Origin: Eopsaltria australis
Lineage: Eukaryota; Chordata; Aves; Passeriformes; Petroicidae
Direction: 5' to 3'
Assembly: GCA_034509425.1 (NCBI GenBank)
Contig: JAVTVJ010000040.1
Coordinates: 7,827,001-7,891,000 of the forward strand
DNA length: 64,000 bases
Below are positions 25,652 to 36,651 of the stretch, piece after piece. Below the pieces are notes generated by a model that saw nothing but the letters and a program-made list of their open reading frames with translations, had not been told where the DNA came from and made no database searches. How positions within the stretch are numbered: position 1 is the stretch's first letter; each line of letters starts with the position of its first letter. Position numbers and translations under genes: made by a program.

Positions 25652-27138
25652 GTAGTTGCTGTATCATAATTTTGATTTTTCTATTATTCCACCCAAAGTA
25701 TTTTCAGAGACTGTTAGATGCAGTAATTAAGCAAATAACTACACTTCATATCCTTGATGTCCTTTGCAAAGGAACATATCTCATTTTTTTCTCACCTGTG
25801 AGCCTACTCTAGTGTGTGTCCACTGCTTAGAGTAACCAGGTGGTTGGTAGGTTGACAGCAATGATGTTACCAGGTGCCTTCTGCACTTGATTACAATGTC
25901 CTCCCTGCCACTTAAGAAACCCTGCTTGCCTGTGGTCACTGAGATCTTTGTAGACTTCAAGGGTTTTCAGTTATATTTCTGGTGTATGTCAAAGTTGGAT
26001 ACCTTCTTGCAGTGAAACCATGTCTGGCAAATTTAGCTTGTCACTGTGCTGTATGAAATCATTGGCCTGGATATCCTTTAAGGCTTTTTCCATGGTGTTT
26101 TATTGGCAGACACCTCTCAATATACTGTTTTCCAATAATACTTTCCTTCTGTCACAGGCAGTCAAAGTAAATTAAAAGTTTTCACATGAAACCTCAAATA
26201 CTTATGAGGACCTAGGTAGTTTCTGGCTGAAAAAAATGTTAAACTATTAACACTGAAACTGGGAAACTGGGAGATGGGAAATGATGATAAGGCTGAATTA
26301 GTGGTGTTCGGAAGCAAGCTGCAAGATGACGGAAAAAGTGCAGGATTAGGAGTAATTAGGAAATAAAAGAATGAATAGTAAATGCACCAAAAGGGTTGCC
26401 CTTCTGCCTGGTGCTCTAATTTGTGGTATTTTGGAATGATAAATTCTAACCTGCTTCTGAAAGGGAAATGGGATAAAAAGGCAAATTTTTAATTTTTACT
26501 TTTCCCATAATCATCATTATTTTGTAAAAAAGATAATTATTTCTAATCTAGGCCAGTTTTCCAGATTTTCCCTTAAAAATATCAGGAATTTATAAAAACT
26601 ACTTTGAGGCCTGAAATAAAGATTTTGTTTTGTTTTGTAGAAGCTCCACTCATTTTGAAATATTGAATAGGGGAGATCTCTGCACATCCCAGAGAATGTG
26701 AAAGTACAAAGTGAAAGAGCAGAGGGGAAAGAAAATGTCAAGGACACTTTCAAATTCTCATAAATCTGAGGACTATTTCTGTTTATAAAAATGTTGAGTT
26801 TCAGCAGAGTCATTTATGTTTACCCTCATTTAGCTGTCAGAGCAATGATTGCTGTGCGTGCATATTTACTCCTAAAGAATTACTGTTTCTGATATTGTAT
26901 GCAAAAACTCATAAATGACGACTGTAATAATTTATTTTTGAATATTAACACTTAAAATTCCACACACTTGCTGATTTTTAAGCTTATTTTTAATATGCAG
27001 AGTGTTTGGTACATTTATACATTCCACAACACTTTTACCTGGTGATTTGGGGAATGTGATTCCCTTTCTTATCATTCATCAGTGTCCTAAAGAAACATGT
27101 CTGGCTATTTAATACTTGAGTTCTAGCACTGAAACGCA
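25576..27138. other. AT-rich DNA with one trinucleotide repeat
   Basis: An ATT microsatellite lies at 25623-25651. The part at 25790-26160 is less AT-rich but matches no family I know. No coding frame is supported; the 98-codon minus frame at 26517-26813 is chance. Confidence 0.5.
25623..25651. repeat. (ATT)n microsatellite
   Basis: About nine to ten uninterrupted ATT units. Probably length-variable between individuals. Confidence 0.95.
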
Positions 27139-27790
27139 GGTGGTGGAGCCTCTGGGAGAGCATCTTTAAAAAAGGGTAGTGAATAATGAGAAGAGAGAGG
27201 AGGAGGGGGAAAAAAGTGAGAAACAGAACTATAAAAACCAAAGTGAGGAAAGCAGGGTAGGACATACTCCAGGCACCAGAGGAACCCACTGGGAAAGACC
27301 ACATTGAAGCAGATAACCATAATGCAGCCCAGGGAGGACCATGCTGGAGCAGCTGGCACATTCCCAGGAGGAATACATCCCACAGAAAGTACATGTGGCA
27401 GCAGGGAAAAAGTGTAAAGGGAAGGAGAGGCTGAGAGGAGTTGACACGGGCTGAATAACTGCCATCCCTCTGCACTGCTCAGAGGTTGAGTGTGAGACAA
27501 GGCAAGAATGAAGGAGTGAAGCTGGACTTGGTAGAGGGTAGAGAAAAGGTTTTGTTCCAATATTTGACTTTATTTCTCTTCACCTAACTTTTCTTTACTT
27601 GTCAATAAATTAATTTTCACCAATTTGAGTCTGTCTTGCCTATGATACTAATTGGTAAGTGGTCTCCCTGTCATTACCTTGAGCCATGGAGTTCTTTCAT
27701 GTTACTTTCTCCACTTTTTCCTATTGAGGAGCAGGAGTGAGAGAATGACAAGGCAGGCTTCTGGCCCTTAACCGAGGCTAACCTACAACA
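27139..27790 (+). mobile_element. 3' portion of an avian ERV LTR (ERVL-like)
   Basis: About 650 bp match the later part of an avian ERVL-type LTR. Landmarks in order: 'tctgggagagcatctttaa' (27151-27169), a GC-rich stretch with the repeated 'gggaggaccatgctggagca' kind of phrase (27330-27350), a 'gaatgaaggagtgaagctgg' block near 27506, and a polyadenylation-like CAATAAA at about 27603. The terminal part then ends CAACA at 27790. The overlapping minus-strand frames of 78-146 codons are side effects of the GC-richer LTR. The 5' portion of the LTR is absent, and no gag, pol or env remnant follows. A reversed CR1 begins about 60 bp downstream. Confidence 0.65.
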
Positions 27791-27849
27791 TTATTTCTTT
27801 TCTTTTTACTCAAAAAAGTTTACTTTTCTTGATTTTATAAGCCTTGAAA

Positions 27850-28833
27850 TGATTGCCTCATATTAAAAAGTCTGAGTAGTCCCCCACATTTCTGGGTAGC
27901 TTCATGTCCAGTTGAGCTTTGGCCATACAAATTTTCTCCTAGAGTGGCTATCAACATCTCTACATTCTTCCCATGTTACCTGACTTTGCTTCCACTGGGT
28001 ACACACCTTGTTTTTTTTTGCTTTATTTTCAAGAGAAGACTCCTGTTCAGCCAAACTGGCCTTCTGCCTTGCCAGTTTGAATTCCGATCTTTGGGAATTG
28101 CCTGCTCCTGTGCCCTTAGGAGGTGATGTTTAGAAAGTGACCAGAACTGATAGACCTCAGCACCTGCAAAAACATTTTCCCCGGGGATCTTACTTACTAC
28201 TTAATTCCCAGAGCAACATGAAGTCAGCTCTCCTCATGTCCAGAGCTGAGGTTTTGCTGGCACTTTTCCTCCTGTAAACAGAGAATTTAACTCGATTGCT
28301 TCATGGTCACTGTGGAAAAGACAACTGTCAATCTCAACTACTCTCACAAGATCCACTCTTGACAAGCACTAGATGAAGGAGGGTGTCTTTCTGAGTCGAC
28401 TTCCTTAGGACCTGTTCCATAAAGTTGTTATCCAGGTTTTTTAGTAATCTTCTGGCCTGGGTTTTACCAGTTGTGTGCTACTCCCAGTTCATTTCTGGCA
28501 AGTGGAAGTCCCTCATAAGGACAAGGGCAGTAGACTCAGAAGTATCCCTTAGAAGTATCATCATAATCCTGGCTAGGAGGTCTGTGGTAGACTCCCACAA
28601 TGACATCCACATTATTTGTTTTGCTCCTTAATTTTTACCCAGCGGTTCTCAACTGTGCTATTCTCAACTGTGAGCTCCATATATTCTAAACCTTCTGTTA
28701 CACACAGTGCCACCCCTCTGCCTCTTCTGCCCTGCCTACCACTCCTGAAGAGCCTGTAACCATCCAACAGGGTACTCCAGTCAGAGGATTCATCCCACCA
28801 GGTTTCACATACACCACAGAATGTGACTTGGCT
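27850..28833 (-). pseudogene. CR1 LINE ORF2 remnant, endonuclease domain, inverted
   Basis: On the minus strand this is the start of CR1 ORF2, which encodes the apurinic-type endonuclease that nicks the target for reverse transcription. A frame at 28612-28820 reads C-E-T-W-W-D-E-S-S-D-W (catalytic-region Glu kept), then the G-Y-R-L-F-R and G-R-G-V-A-L-C-V blocks. Further on come D-F-H-L-P-E (a damaged G-D-F-N motif), S-D-H-E-A near 28300, then the linker that precedes the reverse transcriptase, near 27900-28140. Several stops and frame changes kill it. The reading ends before the reverse-transcriptase core. The 133-codon minus frame 28612-29013 is a chimera: roughly its first 60 residues are antisense of the next feature. 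Confidence 0.8.
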
Positions 28834-29269
28834 GCCCTGGTCTATGGGAAGTTGAATCTGACGCAGCAGTGCCCTGGCAGCCAGGAGGGCCAAGTGTGTC
28901 CTGGGGGGCATCAAGCACAGCATCACCAGCTGGGCAAGGGCGGGGATTGTCCCCTCTTCTCTGCACCGAGGCAACTTCATCACCTCTCTGTAGTGACCAG
29001 TGACAGGACCCAAGGGAATGGCCTGAAGTTGTGTCAGATGAGTTTAGGTTGGATATTAGAAAATCTTTACCCACAGTGTGACTGGGCACTGGAGCAGGCT
29101 CCCCAGGGAAGTGATCACAACACCAGTCTGACAGAGCTCCAAAAGTGCTAGGACAATGCTCTCGGGCACATGGTGTGACTCTTGAGGATGGTACTGTGTA
29201 GAGCCAGGAGCTGGACTCGATGGTCCTTGTGGGTCTTTTTCAACTCAGCATATTCTGTGATTCTGTGAT
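28834..29269 (+). mobile_element. CR1 LINE 3' end, joined to inverted 5' part
   Basis: Sense CR1 sequence that starts in the last part of ORF2 ('gccctggcagccaggagggc' at 28870-28889) and runs through the 3' region to the terminus 'tattctgtgattctgtgat', ending at 29269. An internal gap of a few hundred bases lies near 28960, where the text jumps from the late-ORF2 block to the 'accagtgacaggacccaagg' block. The subfamily differs from the copy at 15165 (the terminus reads gat-ggtcctt rather than gat-cttaaag). It abuts the inverted ORF2 start at about 28833. Confidence 0.85.
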
Positions 29270-32200
29270 ATGGAAATCTTACTCTGAATACTTATCTCTG
29301 ACTGTTTAAAAGGCACTGTTTATGTAGTCCTGACAGTGCTCTGCTCTTTGAAGGTCCATCAATATTTCACTTAAGAACGTGTTTAAAAACCACAGAAATA
29401 AATGTTGATTTTCACAAATGCTTAGCTGAACTGGAATATGGTATTGCAGAAATGTGTCATACACGACAAGAAAAAAAAAATTAAAATCTTTTTTTATTCC
29501 TGTCATATTGCTGCTGCATTGAATAGAAGTTGCAGGTTTTTATATGCTCCAGTGTTTATTCCAGAGTGAGTTGAACCAATGTTCTGAATACGCAGTTACA
29601 CAGGCTACTGCAATGGATTTCAGTGTGACATTTCACTACTGTATTTGATATACACAATCTAATTTTTATAGGTCTCTCTTTAGTTAACTCAATTTTACGA
29701 CCATGAAAACTACTACCTACATAACATTAAATTTGAAAAACAACTTGCATGAAATATGATCCTTGTGCGTGGTACTTACCACAGTAAATACAATCTTCTT
29801 TGTTACAGGCTGATTGTCACAGTGAAATGGAACTGGGAAGTTTATAGGTAAAGATGGGACAAATATTAAGCACAAACTATGCTTATGTTATTTTTATTTA
29901 TTACGAAGAACAAAATTGAGACAACATAATTCCTTGTTTAGTGTGAATATTTCTTACATAATACCATGTTTTTTTCTGGGTTCATATAAATTTTGGAAGC
30001 TAAGAAGAGGATTTTTTTCACACAGGAAATATTTAAAAAGAAATTAGTCTGTGTTGTCAGACCTGAGAGCCATGAAGTCCTGTGTCTCACTTGCACAATC
30101 ACCAGTACCAGAGCCTTCAAACAAAAGGGAAGTTTGTTAACATAAACGGAACTGTATGTCTTTGGTTCTTCTTTTAAGTGTTCCACAGTAAATTTAATGT
30201 AATCCCACATGACACCTCAACTATCCCACAATAAATCTGTTTTTTCCCATAATACTAAGAATAATCTTGTATCCCCTTTCTTATAAGTTGGGAAGTTCAG
30301 TTCGAACTTCCTCAAGGCTTTACGCAATTCCTTCAGTGGCCTACCAATCAGGAACCTGAGTCCTGACCTCTGGTGTTGTCTCTGTTATTTCTTATACCTA
30401 AGAGATTTTATACCTGAGTGTTTAATGTTTTCCTTCTCTCCCTTCTAGTGCCTCACGCTAGACTCTTATGCTGAGGATGCAGTAACCAGATATTCTTATA
30501 AATCACACACCATTCCACTAAAGTAATCTCCCATAGCAAGTGTCCAGCTTACATCTTGAGGCAAAATACTTAAGCAGCTATTCTCAATTTCCTCATTAGT
30601 ATTCTTAAGATGTTGGAAATGAAGCCCACAGTTTAATTACATATCCTGCAAGGAAATATTTTCTCCTACTGTTTTTTAAAATCCCTGATTCTTTTACTAT
30701 CATTATCCTGTCTTTTTAATTGTGGTATAAGACCGGAAAAACAGACACGTATCCTCTGTAGGCCATTCATTATGTGATATACTTACATCATGGCTCTTTC
30801 TATGAATGTTCTTTGTAAAAAAACCCTCAGTCCCTTCAATTTCTTTTCAAATTATTGTCTTCCTTGATCTTGCCATTCTCTCCAGGCCTCCCTTTTCCAT
30901 TCAGTTTTTTTGAGGTAAGGAACCAAGAAAAGAATGGACCTTCTTGGGACAGGAAACAGGAAATTTAGGTAGCATTCATCTTCATCCCCAGGTGCCTTAT
31001 TTGGGTGTTGGCAACCTATTCCCTTCACCTGTGCACAGTCTTCCTTGATCTTTCAAAGTCTGGTAGAAGCTGAAATAATAGGTAAAGGCTGGGATCTTGC
31101 ACTAATCTATCTCCTAGAACCACACTGTACTGTATAGTGTTATACAGATGATGTCAAGATATTGATTTATACAAAACTTTGAAACTCTATGCTATTCATC
31201 ATCTTACTTCTTATACAGCATAATGTTTTGTTTGCTTTCTGACTGCAGTTGTAAATTAAGCAAATATCTCTCAATTACTGCAATGACTAATGGTTCCTTT
31301 CTTGAGATAAAGGTAAGCAAGCAGTTTAAGATTTTCTTCATGTATAAATTATTTTGCACGTATTTATTCTGAATATCATCTCTCCAGTTGTTTACTTCTC
31401 TCTAACATTTAACTTAATCCTCTGGCTTGGATTAAGTAAAATAATTTTGTAAACTTCAGATTTTGCTGTTACCTTGCTTGTCACTTACAAAAAGTAATAA
31501 GCACTGTGGGATTTCAAATGAAAATGAATGACTTGATAGCAGCCAGCACATTAATACTCTATTTAGCTGTGCATATCAAAATTTAGGAAACAAGTTTTCC
31601 TATTAGTGTAAATTTGTAACTGCATGAAATATGTGTAGAAGAATTGTAAAGCCTAATTATCATTATTGTAATGTCATTTGAATTTCTGAGTTTTCCAGTG
31701 TAGAGAGTACACATATTCTCAGGGTTTTGTTACTAAAAAATGTTATTATGTTTTGCTGACCTGCTTTGACCAAATCTTTCACGATTTTGCAGACATCACT
31801 CTCTTTAAAAAGAAATCTGGTTTTGCACACTGGTTTAGGTAATAATGTATTTTTCCAAATGTCATGACATGTCATCCAACTGTAAATTAATAATCCTTGA
31901 TTCAGTATAGCATTCAATCTGTCCTCATTTTCCTAACAATTCTCCTGTCTTTTTCCTCTACTAAAATCTTTCATGGTTATGGAACTGACTTTAATAAAAT
32001 AACCCTGGAAGGAGCTACTGGTATGAGAAGTCCTGACACCAAGCCTCTAGAGAATTATAATCAGTCAAAGATATATAAATCAAATCAATACTTTCAACTG
32101 ACTCCATTAAGGATGAGGCTTGGCTTGTTTTTGGGAAATAGTCAATGCTTTCTAATATTATTCCACAATTGAATTCCATCCTACAATATATATTTACTAT

Positions 32201-35200
32201 AGGTGTCTGACACATATTCTGATGTGTTTGTTCTTTCCCTTTAACCATAGAGGGAGAACCTCTTGCTTGAACTAAATGAGATTGACAGTAGAGGTGAGAT
32301 GAATCCTATTTTTATCACCTGTCTATATACAGGAAGAAGCCATAATTATATAATGATTAAATATGATATTAAAATATCTGATTTAGAAAACAGCTCACAA
32401 TATTTTTGCAGTCAAACAAAAACAAACATATTTTTGAAAAAAGTATGGACATTATTGAAATTAAAAGCATCTTAGCAATAAGTGACTAACAGCACTTTTC
32501 TGTTTATACTAAAGAGCAGTGACAGATGTTCTGACATATATTCAATCTGTTTCAGTAGACCATCACAGGAAAAAAATTAATTTCTTTTTCAAATTATAAA
32601 AAGACAGAAAAATCCCTTTTCTTCAGACCTTCAAATACTTCAAGCCACATTTTCACTCAAAAATTTACTTTTTCTTTTACTGCCTTGTTTTGGTACTGAA
32701 CTGTTCCATAATAGAGACGAGTGTAAACATCTGCACATATTTTGGAAAACAGCATGTTTTAACCAGAACAAAAAGAAAGAACTCAAATACTGTTTCTTAA
32801 GAAACAGCTTTAAAACAATTTGTAAAATAGATAGATTTTTGCTTCCATGTCCTCTACTTGCACAGATAGCAATCAAGTGTCTTAAACCAAACCCAAGGAC
32901 ACTTCCTTCACAGGACACTAACATACAGAGACTATATAGCAGAGATGTCTGGTAAAATACAAACAAGGTAATGCACAGCTGTCCCTAAAATCATCATTAT
33001 TGCCTATTTATTTTGTCATAATGTCTTCAATCAGTAAATTTTGCAAACAAATCTCTCCAACCAGGCATCTCTGAACAAAGTAAGAATCTTGAAAATGTCT
33101 TTGGTAGGTCTTATGCTAATATTATATAAAAAAGTCAATGTTATTTTCTTCTTCTAAGATGCTTTCTCAACTTTCAGAGGGCAGTGCACTCCACATAAAG
33201 GAAGATAATGGTAGAGTACTCTCATGCTTTAATAGAAGTAGCTCTGTGGAGGAATAGCTCTCTTGTGCTTTGTCTACCTGCTTCGTAACAAAAAAAACAG
33301 AGGGCTGAGTGTCCGTTCCTATTTTTCTCATCCCAAATATCTGTCTCTTTAGCCTGGATGCTGGGTTTTGTGTTTGAAGTCCCGAGCAGATGTACTCACC
33401 TCTGAAGCACTAGTTATTTAACGCATCCAGAAAGTGGATATCAGATTTTATGCAACACTGAATTTGACATTCTAAAGTTTTTATGTTTTAATTGCATAAA
33501 ATCATGCAACAGGATAGTGCTACACATTTTATTGGGTCTGTCTCCTGTAGACACCAGTGCAAGTGAGCTTCAAAATCATATTAATTTGCCATATTGAGCA
33601 AAGTGTGTATAGGAAAATCATGAACAATTGTTTTTTAAGGGACAAAAAAACTTTAGAACATTACCATTTCAGTGTGAGATGGAGTTTGTACATCAGGCTA
33701 ACATATATGGAAATTTAAAAATATTCTTTTTACTGTAATAAAATTCTGTATATTTTTTTGAATTTTACAGAAAAATAACTCAATAAAAGTGAAGTTGCCA
33801 TTAAATAAGAAATATAATATGCTCTTCAGGAAAAAAAGCCCAAACAATCAATATCTAATGTATTTAGTTGGGCAAAAAAAAAATTATTGTTATGGACTGA
33901 AGGATGTATAAGCACACACACTTAGATGTGTGTATCAAATGTACCCAGATAAGATTTCAGTGCCTTTTGCCATCAGGGCAATAATGAAGATTTCAAGTTA
34001 AGTTGAATTCTGTAACAAGAATAACGAAAAAAACCCGATAATGATCTTTACTAAATTGCCTTCAGCTGACTAGTGTGACTCAATTTGCCATAGAAACACA
34101 TGGTCTAAACTGAATATAATGAACATGTTTATAGAATGAAGAGTTTCAAAGTTATTCTTTCATATAGATGTATTCAGTGAGATGCTCATTAGTCAGTGTA
34201 TTGCCTTGGTCTAATTAGATAAGGTAAAGTAAACCAAGGAAAAGAAACCAGAAGGGAGATATCAAAGAAAACAAGGATAAACCCACAAAACATCTCTAGA
34301 GAATCTAGTAATTCCAGATTTTTCTGCAGCCAGCACTTAATACGATTTCTAATATTTCAATGAGCTGCACTCCTTAGGAAAAGAAATACAATTGTGTATC
34401 TATTGTTTGTTTCTTTTGTAGTTCATACATCTAGAAAAAAAATTAAAAATTTAACACTAGAACACTTTTCCTTGTTGATACTGTGTTTGTTTAGAGAAAC
34501 AGCCACAAAATAGCAGAGAGATTTCAGGTTCTACTGACTGAGTGGAGCTGTGTGCCTGATTAGACAAATTATGTTGACATAAAGAAAAAAAAGGTCAGAT
34601 TTCAATTGATAGAATTTGATAAAGGTTTGATGAAGGAAAGGATTTAGATCAGCATACCTTAGCTGAATATCTGGTCTACACCTTTAAAAGAAACAAGATC
34701 ATTAGTCAGCTGCTTTGTGTCATAGACTGAGCCTGTGAAAAGATAATATCATTGTCCTTTTCACTGCTAGGTTTCACAGAGGAGCCTATATCATTCTTAA
34801 TTAGGACTTTTTATTTTTTAATAAGCTTACCAGAGAGTTGCTGAATTTTGCTGGCGTGTCTGTAGACCTGTTATCATATACTCAAGAGGCAGAAATAAAA
34901 TCCACAATTTGCTGTGGAATTTTAGTTTGAGTAAACACTGCAAGATTGAAACTCAGAGTATGGTTAAGGTCAGTATTCTACTTTGTTACTGTAAAAGCAA
35001 GAAAATAGTAACAAAAATTAACTTATTTGCTTTTGGAGGTTTGATTTGATTCAGGTCTTGCTGAGGTCACATGAGAGATTCTTAATGACTTTAATATATT
35101 TTGGATGAAGCTTCACATGTGAGAATAGAGTAGATATACGATATTGAGATTTCCATGATTTACTGGTGATCTGGTGATTTGAAGTCCCAGATTTTATAAC

Positions 35201-36336
35201 TGGCAATGTGGTGCAGCACTTTATCAACTATGACAGGATTTACTAGAACAGGGCTACCTCAAGTGCCTGTCTGTTCACAGTCTGGCAGGATGAAGCATAA
35301 CAAGAGAGAGGCCCTCAATATAGCAAAAGAGAAGTTTCTGTTAATTATTTGTATTTGAAAATAAAATTACTTTTAGCTTAGTCCCTGGCTGTCAGACTAT
35401 GCTTTTTTTTAACAATGCCTTCAAACAGTCATATTTATGAAAGAAACAAGACTAGGTTTTCCTGTTTCTTTTGAGGATGTTAGCATCCTAAAACATTTTT
35501 CCACTGTTCAGGCTTCTGAGTTGTGAGGTGCATAACATTGCCACATGCAGAACCACCCAAACATGCATGAGCTGTATGAGGGAAAGGTGTGTACCTGTTC
35601 TGATGCCACATTGCACAAGACTCAGGTGATCGAGCTCTCAACTGGCCATTCTCATGTAGTGTTAGGGGTACATGAGGTGAACAAGATTTCAGACATTCAC
35701 CAGAAATTCTGGCAGTACAGGAGTAAGAATCATTGCATGACAGAGGAAATTCCTCAAGACCTCTCATAGGGAGAAATCCTTTTCCCCTTCTGGGCAAAGG
35801 TAATTTCAGGGGTGAATGGCACAGATTAGACAAGGATTAGCTGCAGTTTGCAGGAGCTGCTGTGTTTAGTATTTCCTGAAATAAAGGAAAAAATAAAAAT
35901 CACACTTTCAAAACATTGCTTTCATAAAAAAAACCCCAAAAAACCAAAAAACACCCAATCTAACATCCTCTCCCTGATGGCCCAACCCCAGAAGATACAG
36001 TTATCTTGTAATTGTGTTACTCTTTTATTAAGCATATTAAGTCTGAATGTTTATACTTTCTATGAATTTTACAGATCATGAACTGCAAGCACAAATATAT
36101 GATTTTGAATTTGTATAAAGGAGGGAAAATATTTCCTGAAAACATTTTCAGTTTCCTCTAACTAATGTGATTATGTCAGTTAATAGATATACAGTCTTTC
36201 CATCACTCTTTATTGCTCAGCATTAGTGACAAAAGAAGTTTCAATAGACAGCCTTTCTGACTGTCATTATTTGTTTGGTATATAATATCTTTTTTATTGC
36301 AACATCTATTTATAAAAGTAGACCTTCACATTTTTT
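29270..36336. other. AT-rich DNA, no gene recognised
   Basis: About 7 kb without a supported gene or a recognised repeat. Frames reach 117 codons (35480-35833 minus, in a GC-richer patch at 35500-35830 that I cannot classify). A strong splice-acceptor-like site ends at 30448 and is followed by a 26-codon open stretch, but nothing links it to a gene. The patch at 35925-35965 is A/C-rich simple sequence. Confidence 0.5.
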
Positions 36337-36651
36337 CTGAGGGGCAAGATCTTGATTGAGGCCTTTCAGTACCTGAGGGGAGACTACAAGAAAGATGGAG
36401 AGAGACTATTTACAAGGGTATGAAGTGACAGAACAAGGGGGAATGACTTCAAACTGAGTGTAGGTTTACATTAGGTATTAGGAAGAAATTCTTTACTATG
36501 AGGACACTGGAACATGTTACCCAGAGAAGCTGTGGATGCCCCATCCCTGGAAGTGTTCAAGGTCAGGTTGGATGGGGCTTTGAGCAACCTGATCTGATGA
36601 AAGTTGTTTCTGGACCCCTTAAATGTTGTAACTATAGTCTGTGACTCTGAT
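36337..36651 (+). mobile_element. CR1 LINE fragment, 3' end
   Basis: Sense CR1 3' region of about 315 bp. Recognised blocks in order are 'caagatcttgattgaggcct' (36346-36365), the part with 'gacttcaaactgagtgtagg' (36443-36462), 'ccatccctggaagtgttcaa' (36541-36560) and 'caggttggatggggctttga' (36564-36583), then the terminal region near 36600-36650. It is 5'-truncated and moderately diverged, with no coding capacity. It belongs to the CR1 group whose 3' region ends in the 'gagcaacctg' type of text. Confidence 0.85.

Noticed and set aside
27035..27560. Three overlapping minus frames of 78, 146 and 145 codons rich in hydrophobic residues
   Set aside because: They lie on or overlap the antisense strand of an LTR. 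They overlap in different frames and have no motif.
28612..29013. 133-codon minus frame that partly matches CR1 endonuclease
   Set aside because: Only its last roughly 70 residues are CR1 ORF2. The first part is antisense of the CR1 3' end. It crosses the inversion junction and is not a gene.
30427..30526. Strong splice-acceptor-like site (long pyrimidine tract, CTTCTAG ending at 30448) followed by 26 open codons
   Set aside because: No upstream donor, no protein similarity and no second exon; such sites are frequent in AT-rich vertebrate DNA.
35480..35833. Opposing frames of 117 and 74 codons in a GC-richer patch
   Set aside because: Neither has a known motif; both are open because stop density is low there. 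The patch may be an unclassified repeat, but I cannot show it.
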